Below, piece by piece: positions 1 to 8,956 of a DNA stretch of 64,000 bases. Origin of the DNA: JBGPQJ01 sp963709295 (lineage in GTDB: Bacteria > Chloroflexota > Anaerolineae > Anaerolineales > Villigracilaceae). The DNA is taken from NCBI GenBank assembly GCA_963709295.1, contig CAVPVW010000008.1:868001-932000 (forward strand), in the 5' to 3' direction. Both the position numbers and the translations under genes were made by a program. The notes under the pieces are model-generated. The model was not told where the DNA came from and did no database searches. It was given only the letters and a program-made list of their open reading frames with translations. How positions within the stretch are numbered: the stretch's first letter is position 1; every line of letters begins with the position of its first letter.

Positions 1-2
1 AC

Positions 3-1494
3 CAGGCCAGCGGCATGCGGATCCATCCCCCCGACAAGCGCAGGCGCCCGCGCTCGCTCGCCCTGCCGCCCCGCTTCCGCGAGAACAACCTGTGGCAGGC
101 GCTGGAGGACGGCATCAACCTGTGGGCGGGAACACCCGAAGAGGGAGTCGCGCTGACGCAGTTCCCCGCCCCGCCCCCGGAAAGCGGCGGCATCTGCCTG
201 TTCGAGGGCGCGGTGCGCGAGCTCATTCCCCATCTCGAGGCGTATCCCATGTCCGCGGTGATCGGCGCCATCCCGCGCCCGAACCAGGCCTTCTGGACCC
301 TGTCCGCGCTGTGGGCCGGCTGGTTTTGGGGACGCGAGGCGGTGGGCCCGTTCAAGTCGGTGCTGCGCCGGCGACGCTACGACTGGCAGTGGCACGCCGA
401 GGCGCTGAAGTCCGTCTTCGCCGGGCTGTCAAAGCCGCTCGCCGAGGGGACGCCCTTCTTCGCCCTGCTCACCGAAGGCGAGCCGTCCTTTGTCACTGCC
501 GCTCTGCTGGCCGCGCAGGTCGGGGGCTTCGACCTGAAAGCCTTCGCCATGCGCACGGCGAACGACCCGCTGCAGATCCACTGGGAGCGCGGCGCGGATT
601 TCCAGCCGCCCTCGAAGCCGCCCGAGAAGCAGGCCGTGCGCGACGCGTTGACCGCCTATCTGAACGACCGGGTCGAGTCGGCGACCTTCCTGCATGTGCA
701 CACGGTGGGCGTGGCGGCGCTGGCCGAAAAGCGCGCGCTGGCCTGGTCCGACGAGGCCGTGACCGAGACCGGGCAGGTCATCGTTCATTCGCTCAACCAT
801 CCCTCGTTCGAACATTTCGACGCCAAGACCACGCCCGAGAGCGGCACGTGGGGGTTGGTCCGGCCCAACCCCGAGGCGCATCCCCTCGTGGATCGGGTGG
901 AGATGGCCGTCGTGCGTTTCCTGCAGGCGAACCCGAACACCTCGCTGGAGGACATCCAGCGGGCGCTGAACGAAAAATTTCCCGGTGCGCTCACACCCCC
1001 GCTGTCGGTGATCGGCGCGGTGCTGGAATCCTACTGGAGTCGAAAACGGCGGCTGGACGATGCGCGAACAGGACGAGCCTTCGGTCCGGCGCGCGGATTT
1101 GGAGGAGGCGCAGAAGCTGCTCGAAAAACTCGCAGGGCGGATGAACTACGCCGTCTCCCGTACCGACCCGAACCTGGTGCTGTGGTCCGAGCAGGATTCT
1201 CCCGCCTGGACGTTCTACGTCATCGCCTCGGCGGTGGCAGGGAAGGTGCTGAGCGGCAATCGCCAGCGCCCCGAGCGGACGGTGGTCGTGCTCCCCGGCG
1301 GACGGGCGGGTTTACTGGCTTACAAGCTGCGCCGCGACCCGCACCTGAGGCAGTTGGCCGAGGCCTGCCACTTCCTCAAGTTCCGCAACCTGCGCCAGAT
1401 CGCCGAGATCCAGCTGTTGACGCGCGAGACCTGGCTGGAGGCCGTTCATGGCGACCCGATCGAAGGCGCGTCCGCCCAGATGATGATGTTCTAA
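3..1494 (+). CDS. C-terminal part of a large protein, possibly DNA methylase family; 5' partial, frameshifted
   Basis: The frame is open to the left edge, so the start probably lies outside the window; an ATG at 15 is also in frame. The first frame runs to about 1050 (ending near SYWSRK). The continuation, starting with MREQDEPSVRRADLEEAQ, is in another frame from 1060 to the stop at 1494, so one indel near 1040-1056 splits the gene. The sequence is rich in Arg/Trp/Glu without a recognisable catalytic motif. I associate this tail type (RRRPRSLALPPRF, later DRVEMAVVRFLQ) with large Chloroflexota DNA methylase-like proteins, but this is recollection, not proof. No membrane segments are seen. 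Confidence 0.45.
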
Positions 1495-1545
1495 CGAAAA
1501 TCTTATCGGTTTCCGGTAAAATAGCGCGACAGGAGACTTACTGTT

Positions 1546-2190
1546 ATGTTCTTATTCGAAGGAAATGACCGCCGCAAGGAAGAAGAACGCATCCGCAACG
1601 AGGGACGCCTGCCCGCCGGGCAGTCGCTGACACTCAAGTTCCCGGTGCTGCACTACGGGCCGGTGCCGCCGTTCAACGCCGCCACGTGGGATTTCCGCGT
1701 GTGGGGCGAAGTCGAGGAAGAGAAAACCTGGGTTTGGAGCGAATTCAACCAGCTTCCAAGAAGCACCATCCAGATGGACATCCACTGCGTCACGCGCTGG
1801 AGCAAGGTCGATACGGCCTGGGAGGGCGTCTCCGTGCGGACAATGGTCGAGCAGGGGCTGTTCAAGATCAAGCCGGCGGCGAGATATGTCATGCAGCACG
1901 CCGAGTACGGCTTCACCGTCAACCTGCCGCTGGAGGTGGTGCTGGCGGATAACTTCCTGCTGGCGACGCACTTCAACGGCGAGCCGATCTCGCCCGACCA
2001 CGGCTATCCCCTGCGCGGCGTGGTGGGATTCATCCCTGGGCGTGAGGACCTGGTGACCCCCTATTTCTGGAAAGGCGCCAAGTGGCTGCGTTCGCTGGAG
2101 TTCATGACCAAGGACCGGATGGGCTTCTGGGAGCAGGCTGGCTATCACAACAACGCCGACGCCTGGAAGGAAGAACGGATGCGATTTTAG
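1546..2190 (+). CDS. Sulfite oxidase-like molybdopterin-dependent oxidoreductase
   Basis: A 214-residue soluble protein matching the compact molybdopterin-binding domain of the sulfite oxidase/YedY superfamily. The core motif IHCVTRWS contains Cys81, the expected ligand of molybdenum. Further family features are WEGVSVRTM after the Cys, the NLPLEVVLADN segment, and HGYPLRGVVGFIPG in the pocket region. It lacks the heme domain and the C-terminal dimerisation domain of true sulfite oxidases, and no Tat signal is visible, so it is probably cytoplasmic with unknown substrate. The ATG is preceded by AGGAGA at good spacing. A strong terminator follows, so it is transcribed alone or with the fragment upstream. 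Confidence 0.85.
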   Translation: MFLFEGNDRRKEEERIRNEGRLPAGQSLTLKFPVLHYGPVPPFNAATWDFRVWGEVEEEKTWVWSEFNQLPRSTIQMDIHCVTRWSKVDTAWEGVSVRTMVEQGLFKIKPAARYVMQHAEYGFTVNLPLEVVLADNFLLATHFNGEPISPDHGYPLRGVVGFIPGREDLVTPYFWKGAKWLRSLEFMTKDRMGFWEQAGYHNNADAWKEERMRF

Positions 2191-2264
2191 TTATTAGTTA
2201 TTGGAGATTAGTGATTGGTCAGAGCTGATAGGTGCGTTGTAAAGCCGTGTTGACAATGAATGAT

Positions 2265-2303
2265 AATGAGGGACTCTCGCAAAGAGGTCCCTCATTTTTT
2301 TTT
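2265..2303 (+). terminator. Rho-independent terminator
   Basis: AATGAGGGAC (2265-2274) pairs with GTCCCTCATT (2287-2296), followed by a run of T. It lies 75 bases after the Mo-oxidoreductase stop and faces the convergent lipoprotein gene. The rest of 2191-2367 holds AT-rich TTAG-type short repeats and no gene. Confidence 0.85.
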
Positions 2304-2367
2304 ATTATCCATATCCCGCCAATAATTGACCACTATCAACAGCCTACTGATTACTGCTCTCTACTTT

Positions 2368-3240
2368 CTAATCTCCAGTTACCGCCCGGCGGAGTGTGTC
2401 CAAAACCTGCAAGGCAGACAGGCGGTGCAGCGCAAGCGCTTCCTCGGTCAGGTAAATTTTTCCCAGATAGCGGTCGGCCGGTTTTGTGTAGAGTCCGCGG
2501 TCCGGCAGATCGCCTGGCACAGGCCAGAAATTCCACAAAGGGACGTTGTACTCGGCCGCCAGTTCTGCCATTTCCTGATTGACCTGATGATCTCCCTCGC
2601 GATTGTCCGCCTTGGTCGAAAGGATGGGCACTACGCCATTTGCCAACAGGGTATCCAGCACTTTGCGCAGGTATAGCATGTTGCGCCCGCCTTCCGAATG
2701 CGTGCCGACCATGATGAAAACGAAAGATGGTTTATGCAGGCGCAGCTCGCAATTCATGGGACTCTCATCGGGGCGGCAGCCAAACTTGTTCTCGTGCCAC
2801 GCATTCCATATCAGAGCCCCGGAGGTGGTGCCGTTCTTGCTGGTCGGGCTTTTGCGGTTGAGCGAGTCCTTGAAATAGTCCATGGTTTGCTGCAAATCGG
2901 CGGGAAGCGATTCAAACCGGGAAGGGTCGGTGAGAAATGGACCCAGAAAGACATCCGGTTCGCTCTGGCAATCGCCGAAGACCGAAAACGCGTGCGGGGC
3001 GTTGCCCAGCAACTGGCCGAGGGCATAGATCTCGCGCACATGTTCGGTGACGGTTGGAATCTCCGGCCAGGTCATCCACTCATCAGGATCGAGTCCGGTG
3101 GTGGCTGGCAGGGGAGTCGCGGTGACGTTGGGTTTCGCGATTGGGAATATGGGTGTGACCGGCGCAGGAGCCGGTGGAATCACTCCGCAGGCAGCGGTGA
3201 TGACCCCCAAAAGCAGGAAGGCACAAGCCACTTTACTCAT
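2368..3240 (-). CDS. SGNH/GDSL-like lipoprotein
   Basis: A 290-residue secreted lipoprotein. The N-terminus is a short signal peptide with a lipobox-like TAAC (Cys18), followed by a Pro-rich linker. A GDCQS segment may be the SGNH block I. The sequence FVFIMVGTHSEGG and the late segment VPLWNFWPVPGDLPD resemble SGNH-hydrolase folds that bind or deacylate glycans, but a clear catalytic Asp-His pair was not located, so activity is uncertain. I chose the ATG at 3240 because it gives a compact signal peptide; an in-frame GTG at 3267 would add nine residues. It is convergent with the Mo-oxidoreductase gene. Confidence 0.65.
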   Translation of the reverse strand: MSKVACAFLLLGVITAACGVIPPAPAPVTPIFPIAKPNVTATPLPATTGLDPDEWMTWPEIPTVTEHVREIYALGQLLGNAPHAFSVFGDCQSEPDVFLGPFLTDPSRFESLPADLQQTMDYFKDSLNRKSPTSKNGTTSGALIWNAWHENKFGCRPDESPMNCELRLHKPSFVFIMVGTHSEGGRNMLYLRKVLDTLLANGVVPILSTKADNREGDHQVNQEMAELAAEYNVPLWNFWPVPGDLPDRGLYTKPADRYLGKIYLTEEALALHRLSALQVLDTLRRAVTGD

Positions 3241-3342
3241 GATGGTATTTTTCCGGGTTACGTTCACAATTCTATCCCAGCAAATGTTAATCCATTATGA
3301 GTCAGTACCAACAACACATTTCAAATTTGTTCAGCCAAACAA

Positions 3343-3373
3343 AGAGGGACTCCCTGCAAACGAGAGCCCCTCT
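3343..3373 (-). terminator. Probable terminator of the thiolase/DUF35 operon
   Basis: A stem pairs GAGGGACTC (3344-3352) with GAGCCCCTC (3364-3372), with one mismatch. On the minus strand it is followed by TTTGTTTG. It lies just past the DUF35 gene end and before the lipoprotein gene. Confidence 0.55.
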
Positions 3374-3409
3374 CCCTTTCACTGGCAGCAGCTTACTACT
3401 TTCTAATCT

Positions 3410-3967
3410 TTAATCGCTGCTCTCTTTTGGAATGAAATACACATCCGTCGGTTTCAACTTGGAGTTGCGCAGGAAGCGCGGCTTGACCTCCATGCCGATC
3501 CAGTCGAGGCCGGGCGACGCCGGGTCGACGCCCATCAGGCGCGTCAGCAGCAGCGTGTTCACGCCCTCGAACTCGACCAGCGCCAGCACGAACGGGCATT
3601 CGGGCAGGAACTCCTCCGAGCCGAAGTAACAGACCGTGAAGGCATGCACCTTCGCGGGGACATCCGTGATGTCGATCCACTTCGTCTCCGCGCCCGAGTA
3701 CATGTCGTGGCCGCGCGGGTTGGCGGTGGTGTATCCGCTTTGCGGGTCGCGCGTGGCGAGCAGCCGTTTGTTCGTCAGACCCGCGAACCACGGGCTGTCC
3801 TGCCCGTACGAATGCAGGTACTTGATCTTGTATTCCTGCTCGATCTGGATGGGCGCCATCTTCTTGAGGAATTGCAGCGCCTCTTCATCCGTGCTGACCG
3901 GGAACGGGATGCCGTGGACGATGTAACCGCCCAGCGTTTCTTCGCGTTGTGAAGGTAGCTTGGCCAT
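3410..3967 (-). CDS. DUF35 OB-fold protein, thiolase partner
   Basis: A 185-residue protein directly downstream of a thiolase-like gene (stop-to-start gap of 2 bases). DUF35 proteins pair with thiolases and with Ltp-type aldolases and help bind acyl-CoA. The C-terminal OB-fold part is visible (VHAFTVCYFGSEEF, PFVLALVEFEG, then LDWIGMEVKPRF). The N-terminal zinc ribbon normally has CxxC pairs; here the matching region (YLHSYGQDSPWFAGL) has no such cysteines, so zinc binding is probably lost. The ATG at 3967 follows the upstream stop closely, implying translational coupling. A longer open frame upstream overlaps the thiolase and is not believed. Confidence 0.8.
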   Translation of the reverse strand: MAKLPSQREETLGGYIVHGIPFPVSTDEEALQFLKKMAPIQIEQEYKIKYLHSYGQDSPWFAGLTNKRLLATRDPQSGYTTANPRGHDMYSGAETKWIDITDVPAKVHAFTVCYFGSEEFLPECPFVLALVEFEGVNTLLLTRLMGVDPASPGLDWIGMEVKPRFLRNSKLKPTDVYFIPKESSD

Positions 3968-3969
3968 GA

Positions 3970-5334
3970 TTAACCTTCCTTTTCCAGAACGGAGACGGAG
4001 ACGTAGGTGCCCGTGCCCGCGTGGGAATGGATCGCGCCCCGCTTCGCATTCTTGACCTGAAGCTGGTCGTCGCGGAAATGTTTCTTGATCGTCCCCTGCA
4101 GCTGCCAGATGGCGAACACACCCTGCATCAGTCCTGTCGCGCCGACGGGATGTCCGCAGGCGATCAGCCCGCCCGAGGGATTTACCGCGCAAACAGGCTT
4201 GTCCTTCAGCTTCAAACCGTAGTCGATGTTCGGCAGGAAGGCCTTGCCTGACTCAGCGAACGGACCGCCCTCGCCGTAGCGGCACAGACCCAGATCCTCG
4301 TAGGTTTGAATCTCCGACGAGGTATACGCATCGTGCAGCTCAATGAAATCCAGTTCATTCAGCGGATCCTTGATGCCGGCGTGTTTCCAGGCCATGTTGC
4401 CGGCAGCCCGTCCCGCGCGGAACGAGTGGACGCCGGGGTAGCGTGTGCCGTGGTCCCAGAGTTTTTTATAGTAGGCCTTCGTTTCGTTCGAGGATTTTTC
4501 CTGCTCGGTGGCGTAGTTTTCCATGAAGTAGTCGAAGTCCACGTGCGGACGGTCGGCCATGCGCATGGCGTCCGTGCCGCGGCCAATGCCGGTCACCTTG
4601 ACCAACGGCCGCGCCACCTTCGCGCCTGCGGACTCCAGTTTCTTCAGCCCCTCCTCGGAGCAGAGAATTGTCGCCGCCGCGCCGTCGGACATCACGCAGA
4701 TGTCGAGCCGCGTCAACGGCCAGGCCACCATCGGCGCATTGCGCACATCCTGGATACTGACGCGCTGGCTCTTCTGTGCGTACGGATTGTGGAAGGCGTT
4801 GATGTAGTTCTTCACGCTGACGTGCGCCATCTGCTCGACGGTCGTGCCGAACTCCTTCATGTGGCGTGTGACCATCATGGCGTAGTAGCCCGAATAAAAA
4901 CCTCCGACGGGGTAATCGAACGACACATCGGAGGCTAATGCAATGAACTCGTTGCCCTTCCACGTCTCCACGTGGGACATGGTCTCGAAGCCGTAGGCCA
5001 CGCACACGTCCATGTGGCCCGAGGCGACGGATTTCCACGCTTCCTGGAAGCACAGCCCCCCCGTCGCGCCGCCGCCCTCCACGCGGTGACCGGGCTTGGG
5101 ACACAGGCCGAGGTAATCCTGGGCCATGATGCCCGCCATCAACTGCCTCGTGAAATGGTCCGAGAAATACGAGGCGACCGACCCGTCCACGACGCGCGTG
5201 AAGGTCGGGAAGTCCAGGCCGATATCAGCGATGGCGTAGTCGTACGCCTCCTTGATGATTGCCTGGAAGGTCTTGTCGGGCCGGGCCTTGGCGAATTTGG
5301 AAACCCCGCCCGAGATTGCATAGACTGGTCTCAT
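3970..5334 (-). CDS. Thiolase-like protein (SCP2/Ltp type)
   Basis: A 454-residue thiolase-superfamily protein. Motifs typical of non-decarboxylating SCP2-type thiolases are ELHDAYTSSE (around 332-341) and NPSGGLIACGHPVGATG (around 385-401). At the position of the usual nucleophilic cysteine (family pattern ENxCASGG) the sequence reads EGGGATGG, with Gly89 where Cys is expected. The protein may therefore be an aldolase-like Ltp homologue or a protein with a different active site, rather than a true thiolase. It forms an operon with the DUF35 protein. AAGGAGG lies upstream of the ATG, and a sigma70-like promoter is visible further out. Confidence 0.85.
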   Translation of the reverse strand: MRPVYAISGGVSKFAKARPDKTFQAIIKEAYDYAIADIGLDFPTFTRVVDGSVASYFSDHFTRQLMAGIMAQDYLGLCPKPGHRVEGGGATGGLCFQEAWKSVASGHMDVCVAYGFETMSHVETWKGNEFIALASDVSFDYPVGGFYSGYYAMMVTRHMKEFGTTVEQMAHVSVKNYINAFHNPYAQKSQRVSIQDVRNAPMVAWPLTRLDICVMSDGAAATILCSEEGLKKLESAGAKVARPLVKVTGIGRGTDAMRMADRPHVDFDYFMENYATEQEKSSNETKAYYKKLWDHGTRYPGVHSFRAGRAAGNMAWKHAGIKDPLNELDFIELHDAYTSSEIQTYEDLGLCRYGEGGPFAESGKAFLPNIDYGLKLKDKPVCAVNPSGGLIACGHPVGATGLMQGVFAIWQLQGTIKKHFRDDQLQVKNAKRGAIHSHAGTGTYVSVSVLEKEG

Positions 5335-5364
5335 CAGCGAACCTCCTTGGGTTGAGATACAATC

Positions 5365-5392
5365 ATTGTACAGGAAATCGTGTTCAGAGCAA
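5365..5392 (-). promoter_or_regulatory. Promoter of the thiolase/DUF35 operon
   Basis: On the minus strand, TTGCTC (5392-5387), a 16-base spacer and TACAAT (5370-5365) with a TG just upstream. The ribosome site AAGGAGG and the thiolase ATG follow at normal distance. Confidence 0.5.
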
Positions 5393-5471
5393 ACTATTTT
5401 TGTAAACCAATGTTATTATCAAGTTGAAAGATGATTTTATTTTTACTCGTAGATCAAAAAGGATACGCTTC

Positions 5472-6248
5472 ATGACCACTCCCTCCTACGAATATCACGG
5501 CCTGATGGCCACCACCTGGGACCTGTTCCGCGGCGACACCTCCCAATGGGAGGATCGATTCTTTTTCCTGGACGTGGTCACGAAATACGGAGGCCCGGTG
5601 CTGGATGTCGGCTGCGGCACCGGCCGCATCCTGCTGGACTTCATCACACAGGGCGTCGACATCGACGGCGTCGACAACTCGCCGGACATGCTTGTGCTAT
5701 GCAGGGAAAAAGCCGCGAAAACAGGCGTGAAGCCGGCCTTGTATCAACAGGAGATGGACAAGCTCTCGCTGCCGCGCAAGTACCAGACCATCCTCGTCCC
5801 TTCGAGCTCGTTTCAACTTCTGCTCGATCAAGCCCTCCCGCCGGTTGCGATCAAAGCCTTCTTCGATCATCTTTTACAGGGCGGCGTGCTTGCCATGCCG
5901 TTTATGACCCTGTGGAAATCCGGCGACCCCCTGGAGACCGAATGGAGCAAGGAAGTTGTCAATCCTGAAGACGGATTAACCTACCGCCGGTGGTCGCATA
6001 CCCGCTACGACCCGGCGACCCGTCTCGAGCACACCATCGACCGCTACGAGGTGCTGCGCGAAGGCAAAGTGATTTCCTCGGAGGAACATGTGCAGTCGCC
6101 GGCCACCCTCTCCTATACACAGGACCAGGCCGTGGCACTCCATCAAAACGCGGGGTTCAAGGACATCCAGTTATTTCACGAGTTCACCTTCGAACCCGTC
6201 AGACCCGAAGACACCACCTTCTGCGTGCTTGGATTCAAACCCGAATAA
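5472..6248 (+). CDS. Class I SAM-dependent methyltransferase
   Basis: A 258-residue protein with the SAM-binding motif VLDVGCGTGRIL near residues 38-49 and the acidic motif IDGVDNSPDML after strand 2, as in small-molecule methyltransferases of the UbiE/Mtf11 type. The substrate cannot be read from sequence. I chose ATG 5472 (MTTPSYEYHG), preceded by AAAAAGGA; an in-frame start at 5424 would add an unusual basic leader. It runs divergently from the thiolase operon, and the DUF1579-like gene follows after 14 bases. Confidence 0.85.
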   Translation: MTTPSYEYHGLMATTWDLFRGDTSQWEDRFFFLDVVTKYGGPVLDVGCGTGRILLDFITQGVDIDGVDNSPDMLVLCREKAAKTGVKPALYQQEMDKLSLPRKYQTILVPSSSFQLLLDQALPPVAIKAFFDHLLQGGVLAMPFMTLWKSGDPLETEWSKEVVNPEDGLTYRRWSHTRYDPATRLEHTIDRYEVLREGKVISSEEHVQSPATLSYTQDQAVALHQNAGFKDIQLFHEFTFEPVRPEDTTFCVLGFKPE

Positions 6249-6262
6249 CACAGGAGATTGAT

Positions 6263-6754
6263 ATGACCTTTGACGCATCCAATTTAACTGGCAGCCCCCA
6301 TCATTTCTTCACACAGATCGCCGGCACATGGAAAGGCACAAGCAAGCTGTGGCTCGAGCCGGATGTGCCGGCCGACGAATTGCCCGTTCAGGGCAGCATC
6401 CAGCTGGTGCTGGATGGGCGCTTTGCGCTCTACCTCTACGAAGGCTCCATCGAGAGCGAAATGCAGCGCGGCATCTTCACCTTTGGCTACAACACCACCC
6501 TCAACCGATTCGAAGCCAGCTGGATAGACAGTTTCCACAACAACACCGCCATCATGTTCTGCGAAGGCTCCGAAACAGAGAACGGCTTTCAAGTGCTCGG
6601 CTGTTATCCCGACCCCACCGGCGGACCGGATTGGGGCTGGCGCACCGAAGTGGTCCTGGAAGACAAGGACCATCTCACCCTCACCGCGTACAACATCCCC
6701 CCTGAAGGGGATGAAGCCAAAGCCACAGAAACCAGGTTAACAAGAGTAAGATAA
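6263..6754 (+). CDS. DUF1579-like protein
   Basis: A 163-residue protein. The pattern is that of DUF1579: an N-terminal LTGSPHHFFTQIAGTWKG, a central GSIQLVLDGRFALYLYEG, and a segment about small beta-rich features (FTFGYNTTLNRFEASWIDSF). It probably adopts a calycin-like beta barrel; function unknown. AGGAG precedes the ATG, and it is likely co-transcribed with the methyltransferase. Confidence 0.75.
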   Translation: MTFDASNLTGSPHHFFTQIAGTWKGTSKLWLEPDVPADELPVQGSIQLVLDGRFALYLYEGSIESEMQRGIFTFGYNTTLNRFEASWIDSFHNNTAIMFCEGSETENGFQVLGCYPDPTGGPDWGWRTEVVLEDKDHLTLTAYNIPPEGDEAKATETRLTRVR

Positions 6755-6835
6755 GGGAAGGATGGTCCCGTGTACCCTGGACGGGCTGCACTCTGGATGT
6801 TCCGTAAACGTAATTCAATAACTGAGAGGTGATCC

Positions 6836-8533
6836 ATGATTCTCCTCAATCCACACTCCCCCACCCGTTTCTACCCGGACGACGCGTCGCGCCAGATGAT
6901 GCTCAAGACCATCGCCTTTTTCGAAGCAAAAGGCAAGCAACGAGTTAAGGAAGACGACCATAAACGCACCTGGTATGCTGACTTTCTCGAATTCCAAAAA
7001 GAAGAAAAACTATTCGCCACGCTGTTGACGCCCACGCCCTACGGCGAAGGCCATGCCCGCTGGGATACCTGGCGAAACTGCGAGTTCAACGAGATACTGG
7101 GCTTTTACGGGCTGGCTTACTGGTACACCTGGCAGGTGTCCATCCTCGGGCTGGGACCGGTCTGGATGTCCGGCAACGAGGCGCTCAAGCAGAAAGCGGC
7201 GCAGCTGCTGCGACAAGGCGAGGTCTTTGCCTTCGGCCTCTCGGAACGCCAGCACGGTGCGGATATCTACTCGACGGAGATGGCGCTCACCGCGCAGCCG
7301 GACGGCACCTACCTGGCCAATGGAGAAAAGTATTACATCGGCAATGGCAATGTCGCCCCGATGGTCTCCACGTTTGGAAAATTCGCCGATACAGGCGACT
7401 ATGTCTTCTTCGCAGCGGATTACCGTCACCGCAACTACAACCTGATCAAGAACGTCACCGACAGCCAGTCCTACGTCGCCAACTTTGAGTTGAAGGATTA
7501 TCCCGTCTCCGAGGCAGATATCCTGCACAAGGGGCAGGCGGCCTGGGATGCGGCACTGAACACGGTCAACATTGGCAAGTACAACCTGGGCTGGGCTTCG
7601 ATCGGGATCTGCACGCACGCATTTTATGAGGCTCTCCATCACGCAGCGAACCGCCGTCTCTACGGGATGGCCGTCACTGATTTTCCGCACGTGCGCGGCA
7701 TGTTCACGGACGCGTATGCCCGCCTGGTGGCCATGAAGCTGTTCGCCCTGCGCGCCGGGGATTACATGCGCGCCGCCTCGCCTGATGACCGCCGCTACCT
7801 GCTCTACAACCCGACGGTCAAGATGAAGGTCACCACCCAGGGCGAGGAGGTCATGAACCTGCTGTGGGATGTCATCGCTGCAAAAGGTTTTGAGAAGGAT
7901 ATGTACTTCGAGATGGCGGCGCGCGATATCCGCGCCCTGCCCAAACTGGAAGGCACGGTGCATGTCAACATTGCGCTGATCGTCAAGTTCATGGCGAATT
8001 ATTTCTTCTTCCCCGGCGAATACCCCGAAATTCTCACCCGCAGCGAAGCCGCCAATGACAACTTTCTCTTCAATCAGGGACCGGCCAAAGGCCTGGGAAA
8101 GATCCAGTTCCACGATTACAACCTGGCCTACGGGCTGTACGACCTGCCAAACATTCGAATCTTCAGGGAGCAAATTGAAACGCTGAAAACCTTTCTCGCC
8201 ACTGCGACTCCCAGCGAAGCTCAGCAAAAGGATACTGATTTCCTGCTGGCGCTGGGCGAACTCTTCACGCTGGTGGTCTACGGGCAATTGATTCTGGAAA
8301 ATGCCCGGCTCTACAAAGTCGATGATGAAACCGTGGATCAAATCTTCGACTTCATGGTGCGCGACTTTTCGAAGTACGCCCTGCAGCTGTACAGCAAACC
8401 CAGCACCACACCCCAGCAGATGGAGCTGTGCACAAAGATGATCCGCAAACCCGTTCTTGACGCAACTCGCTTTGACCTCGTCTGGAAAGAAAGCGTCTAC
8501 TCATTAAAAGACGCCTACGAGATGAAACCTTAA
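6836..8533 (+). CDS. Acyl-CoA dehydrogenase family protein
   Basis: A 565-residue flavoprotein of the acyl-CoA dehydrogenase superfamily. The FAD/substrate motif FGLSERQHGADIYST is the typical G(L)SE-x-GAD block, followed by LANGEKYYIGNGNVA and the C-terminal helical domain (HAANRRLYGMAVTDFPHVRGM). It is longer than the classical 380-residue enzymes, resembling the larger ACAD groups. Substrate chain length is not determinable. GAGAGGTGA precedes the ATG. With the thiolase and lyase genes nearby it suggests acyl-CoA metabolism. Confidence 0.85.
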   Translation: MILLNPHSPTRFYPDDASRQMMLKTIAFFEAKGKQRVKEDDHKRTWYADFLEFQKEEKLFATLLTPTPYGEGHARWDTWRNCEFNEILGFYGLAYWYTWQVSILGLGPVWMSGNEALKQKAAQLLRQGEVFAFGLSERQHGADIYSTEMALTAQPDGTYLANGEKYYIGNGNVAPMVSTFGKFADTGDYVFFAADYRHRNYNLIKNVTDSQSYVANFELKDYPVSEADILHKGQAAWDAALNTVNIGKYNLGWASIGICTHAFYEALHHAANRRLYGMAVTDFPHVRGMFTDAYARLVAMKLFALRAGDYMRAASPDDRRYLLYNPTVKMKVTTQGEEVMNLLWDVIAAKGFEKDMYFEMAARDIRALPKLEGTVHVNIALIVKFMANYFFFPGEYPEILTRSEAANDNFLFNQGPAKGLGKIQFHDYNLAYGLYDLPNIRIFREQIETLKTFLATATPSEAQQKDTDFLLALGELFTLVVYGQLILENARLYKVDDETVDQIFDFMVRDFSKYALQLYSKPSTTPQQMELCTKMIRKPVLDATRFDLVWKESVYSLKDAYEMKP

Positions 8534-8633
8534 CCTGAAGATAATCATGCTCTTACGGTGCGCAGGACTCTAACTGCCTGCGGGGACTGGAACAAGATCG
8601 ACAAGATTTCCCTTTACGCAGGAATTCCTGAGT

Positions 8634-8662
8634 TTGCTTAAAATCTCATTTTGAGATATAAT
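8634..8662 (+). promoter_or_regulatory. higBA promoter with embedded operator
   Basis: TTGCTT (8634-8639), 17-base spacer, TATAAT (8657-8662). The spacer contains the perfect palindrome ATCTCA-TTT-TGAGAT (8643-8657), which touches the -10 box. This is the expected place for the HigA antitoxin to repress its own operon. Transcription would start close to the toxin ATG, giving a near-leaderless message. Confidence 0.75.
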
Positions 8663-8668
8663 TTGCCC

Positions 8669-8956
8669 ATGCATGTCATCTCCCGCAAAGCCTTGCGCCT
8701 GTTCTGGGAAAAACACGCAGACAGCAAACAACCGCTGACGCGCTGGTTCAAAGTGATGACAGCCACCCATTTTCGAAATTTCGCCGAACTCCGCGCTGCA
8801 TTCCCTTCTGCAGATAAGGTGGAAAATTGGATCGTCTTTAATATTGCCGGTAACAAATACCGGCTGATCGCATCGATCCACTTCAATCGCGGCAAAGTAT
8901 ATGTTCGCCACGTCCTGACTCATGTGGAGTACGATAAAGGAGCATGGAAACAATGA
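8669..8956 (+). CDS. higB: HigB family toxin (mRNA interferase)
   Basis: A 95-residue protein fitting the HigB_toxin family: MHVISRKALRLFWEKHADS, LTRWFKVMTATHFRNFAELR, NWIVFNIAGNKYRLIASI and the closing HVLTHVEYDKG. HigB toxins cleave mRNA on the ribosome. The gene overlaps higA by 13 bases, in the toxin-first order usual for hig systems. ATG 8669 fits the family N-terminus; no Shine-Dalgarno is seen because the promoter lies directly upstream. Confidence 0.9.
   Translation: MHVISRKALRLFWEKHADSKQPLTRWFKVMTATHFRNFAELRAAFPSADKVENWIVFNIAGNKYRLIASIHFNRGKVYVRHVLTHVEYDKGAWKQ

Noticed and set aside
15..1144. A second + strand frame of 350 codons within the first gene
   Set aside because: Arg/Gly/Ala-rich composition typical of a shifted frame in GC-rich DNA.
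7010..8341. Long minus-strand frame opposite the acyl-CoA dehydrogenase
   Set aside because: Shadow of a well-supported gene, no family signal.
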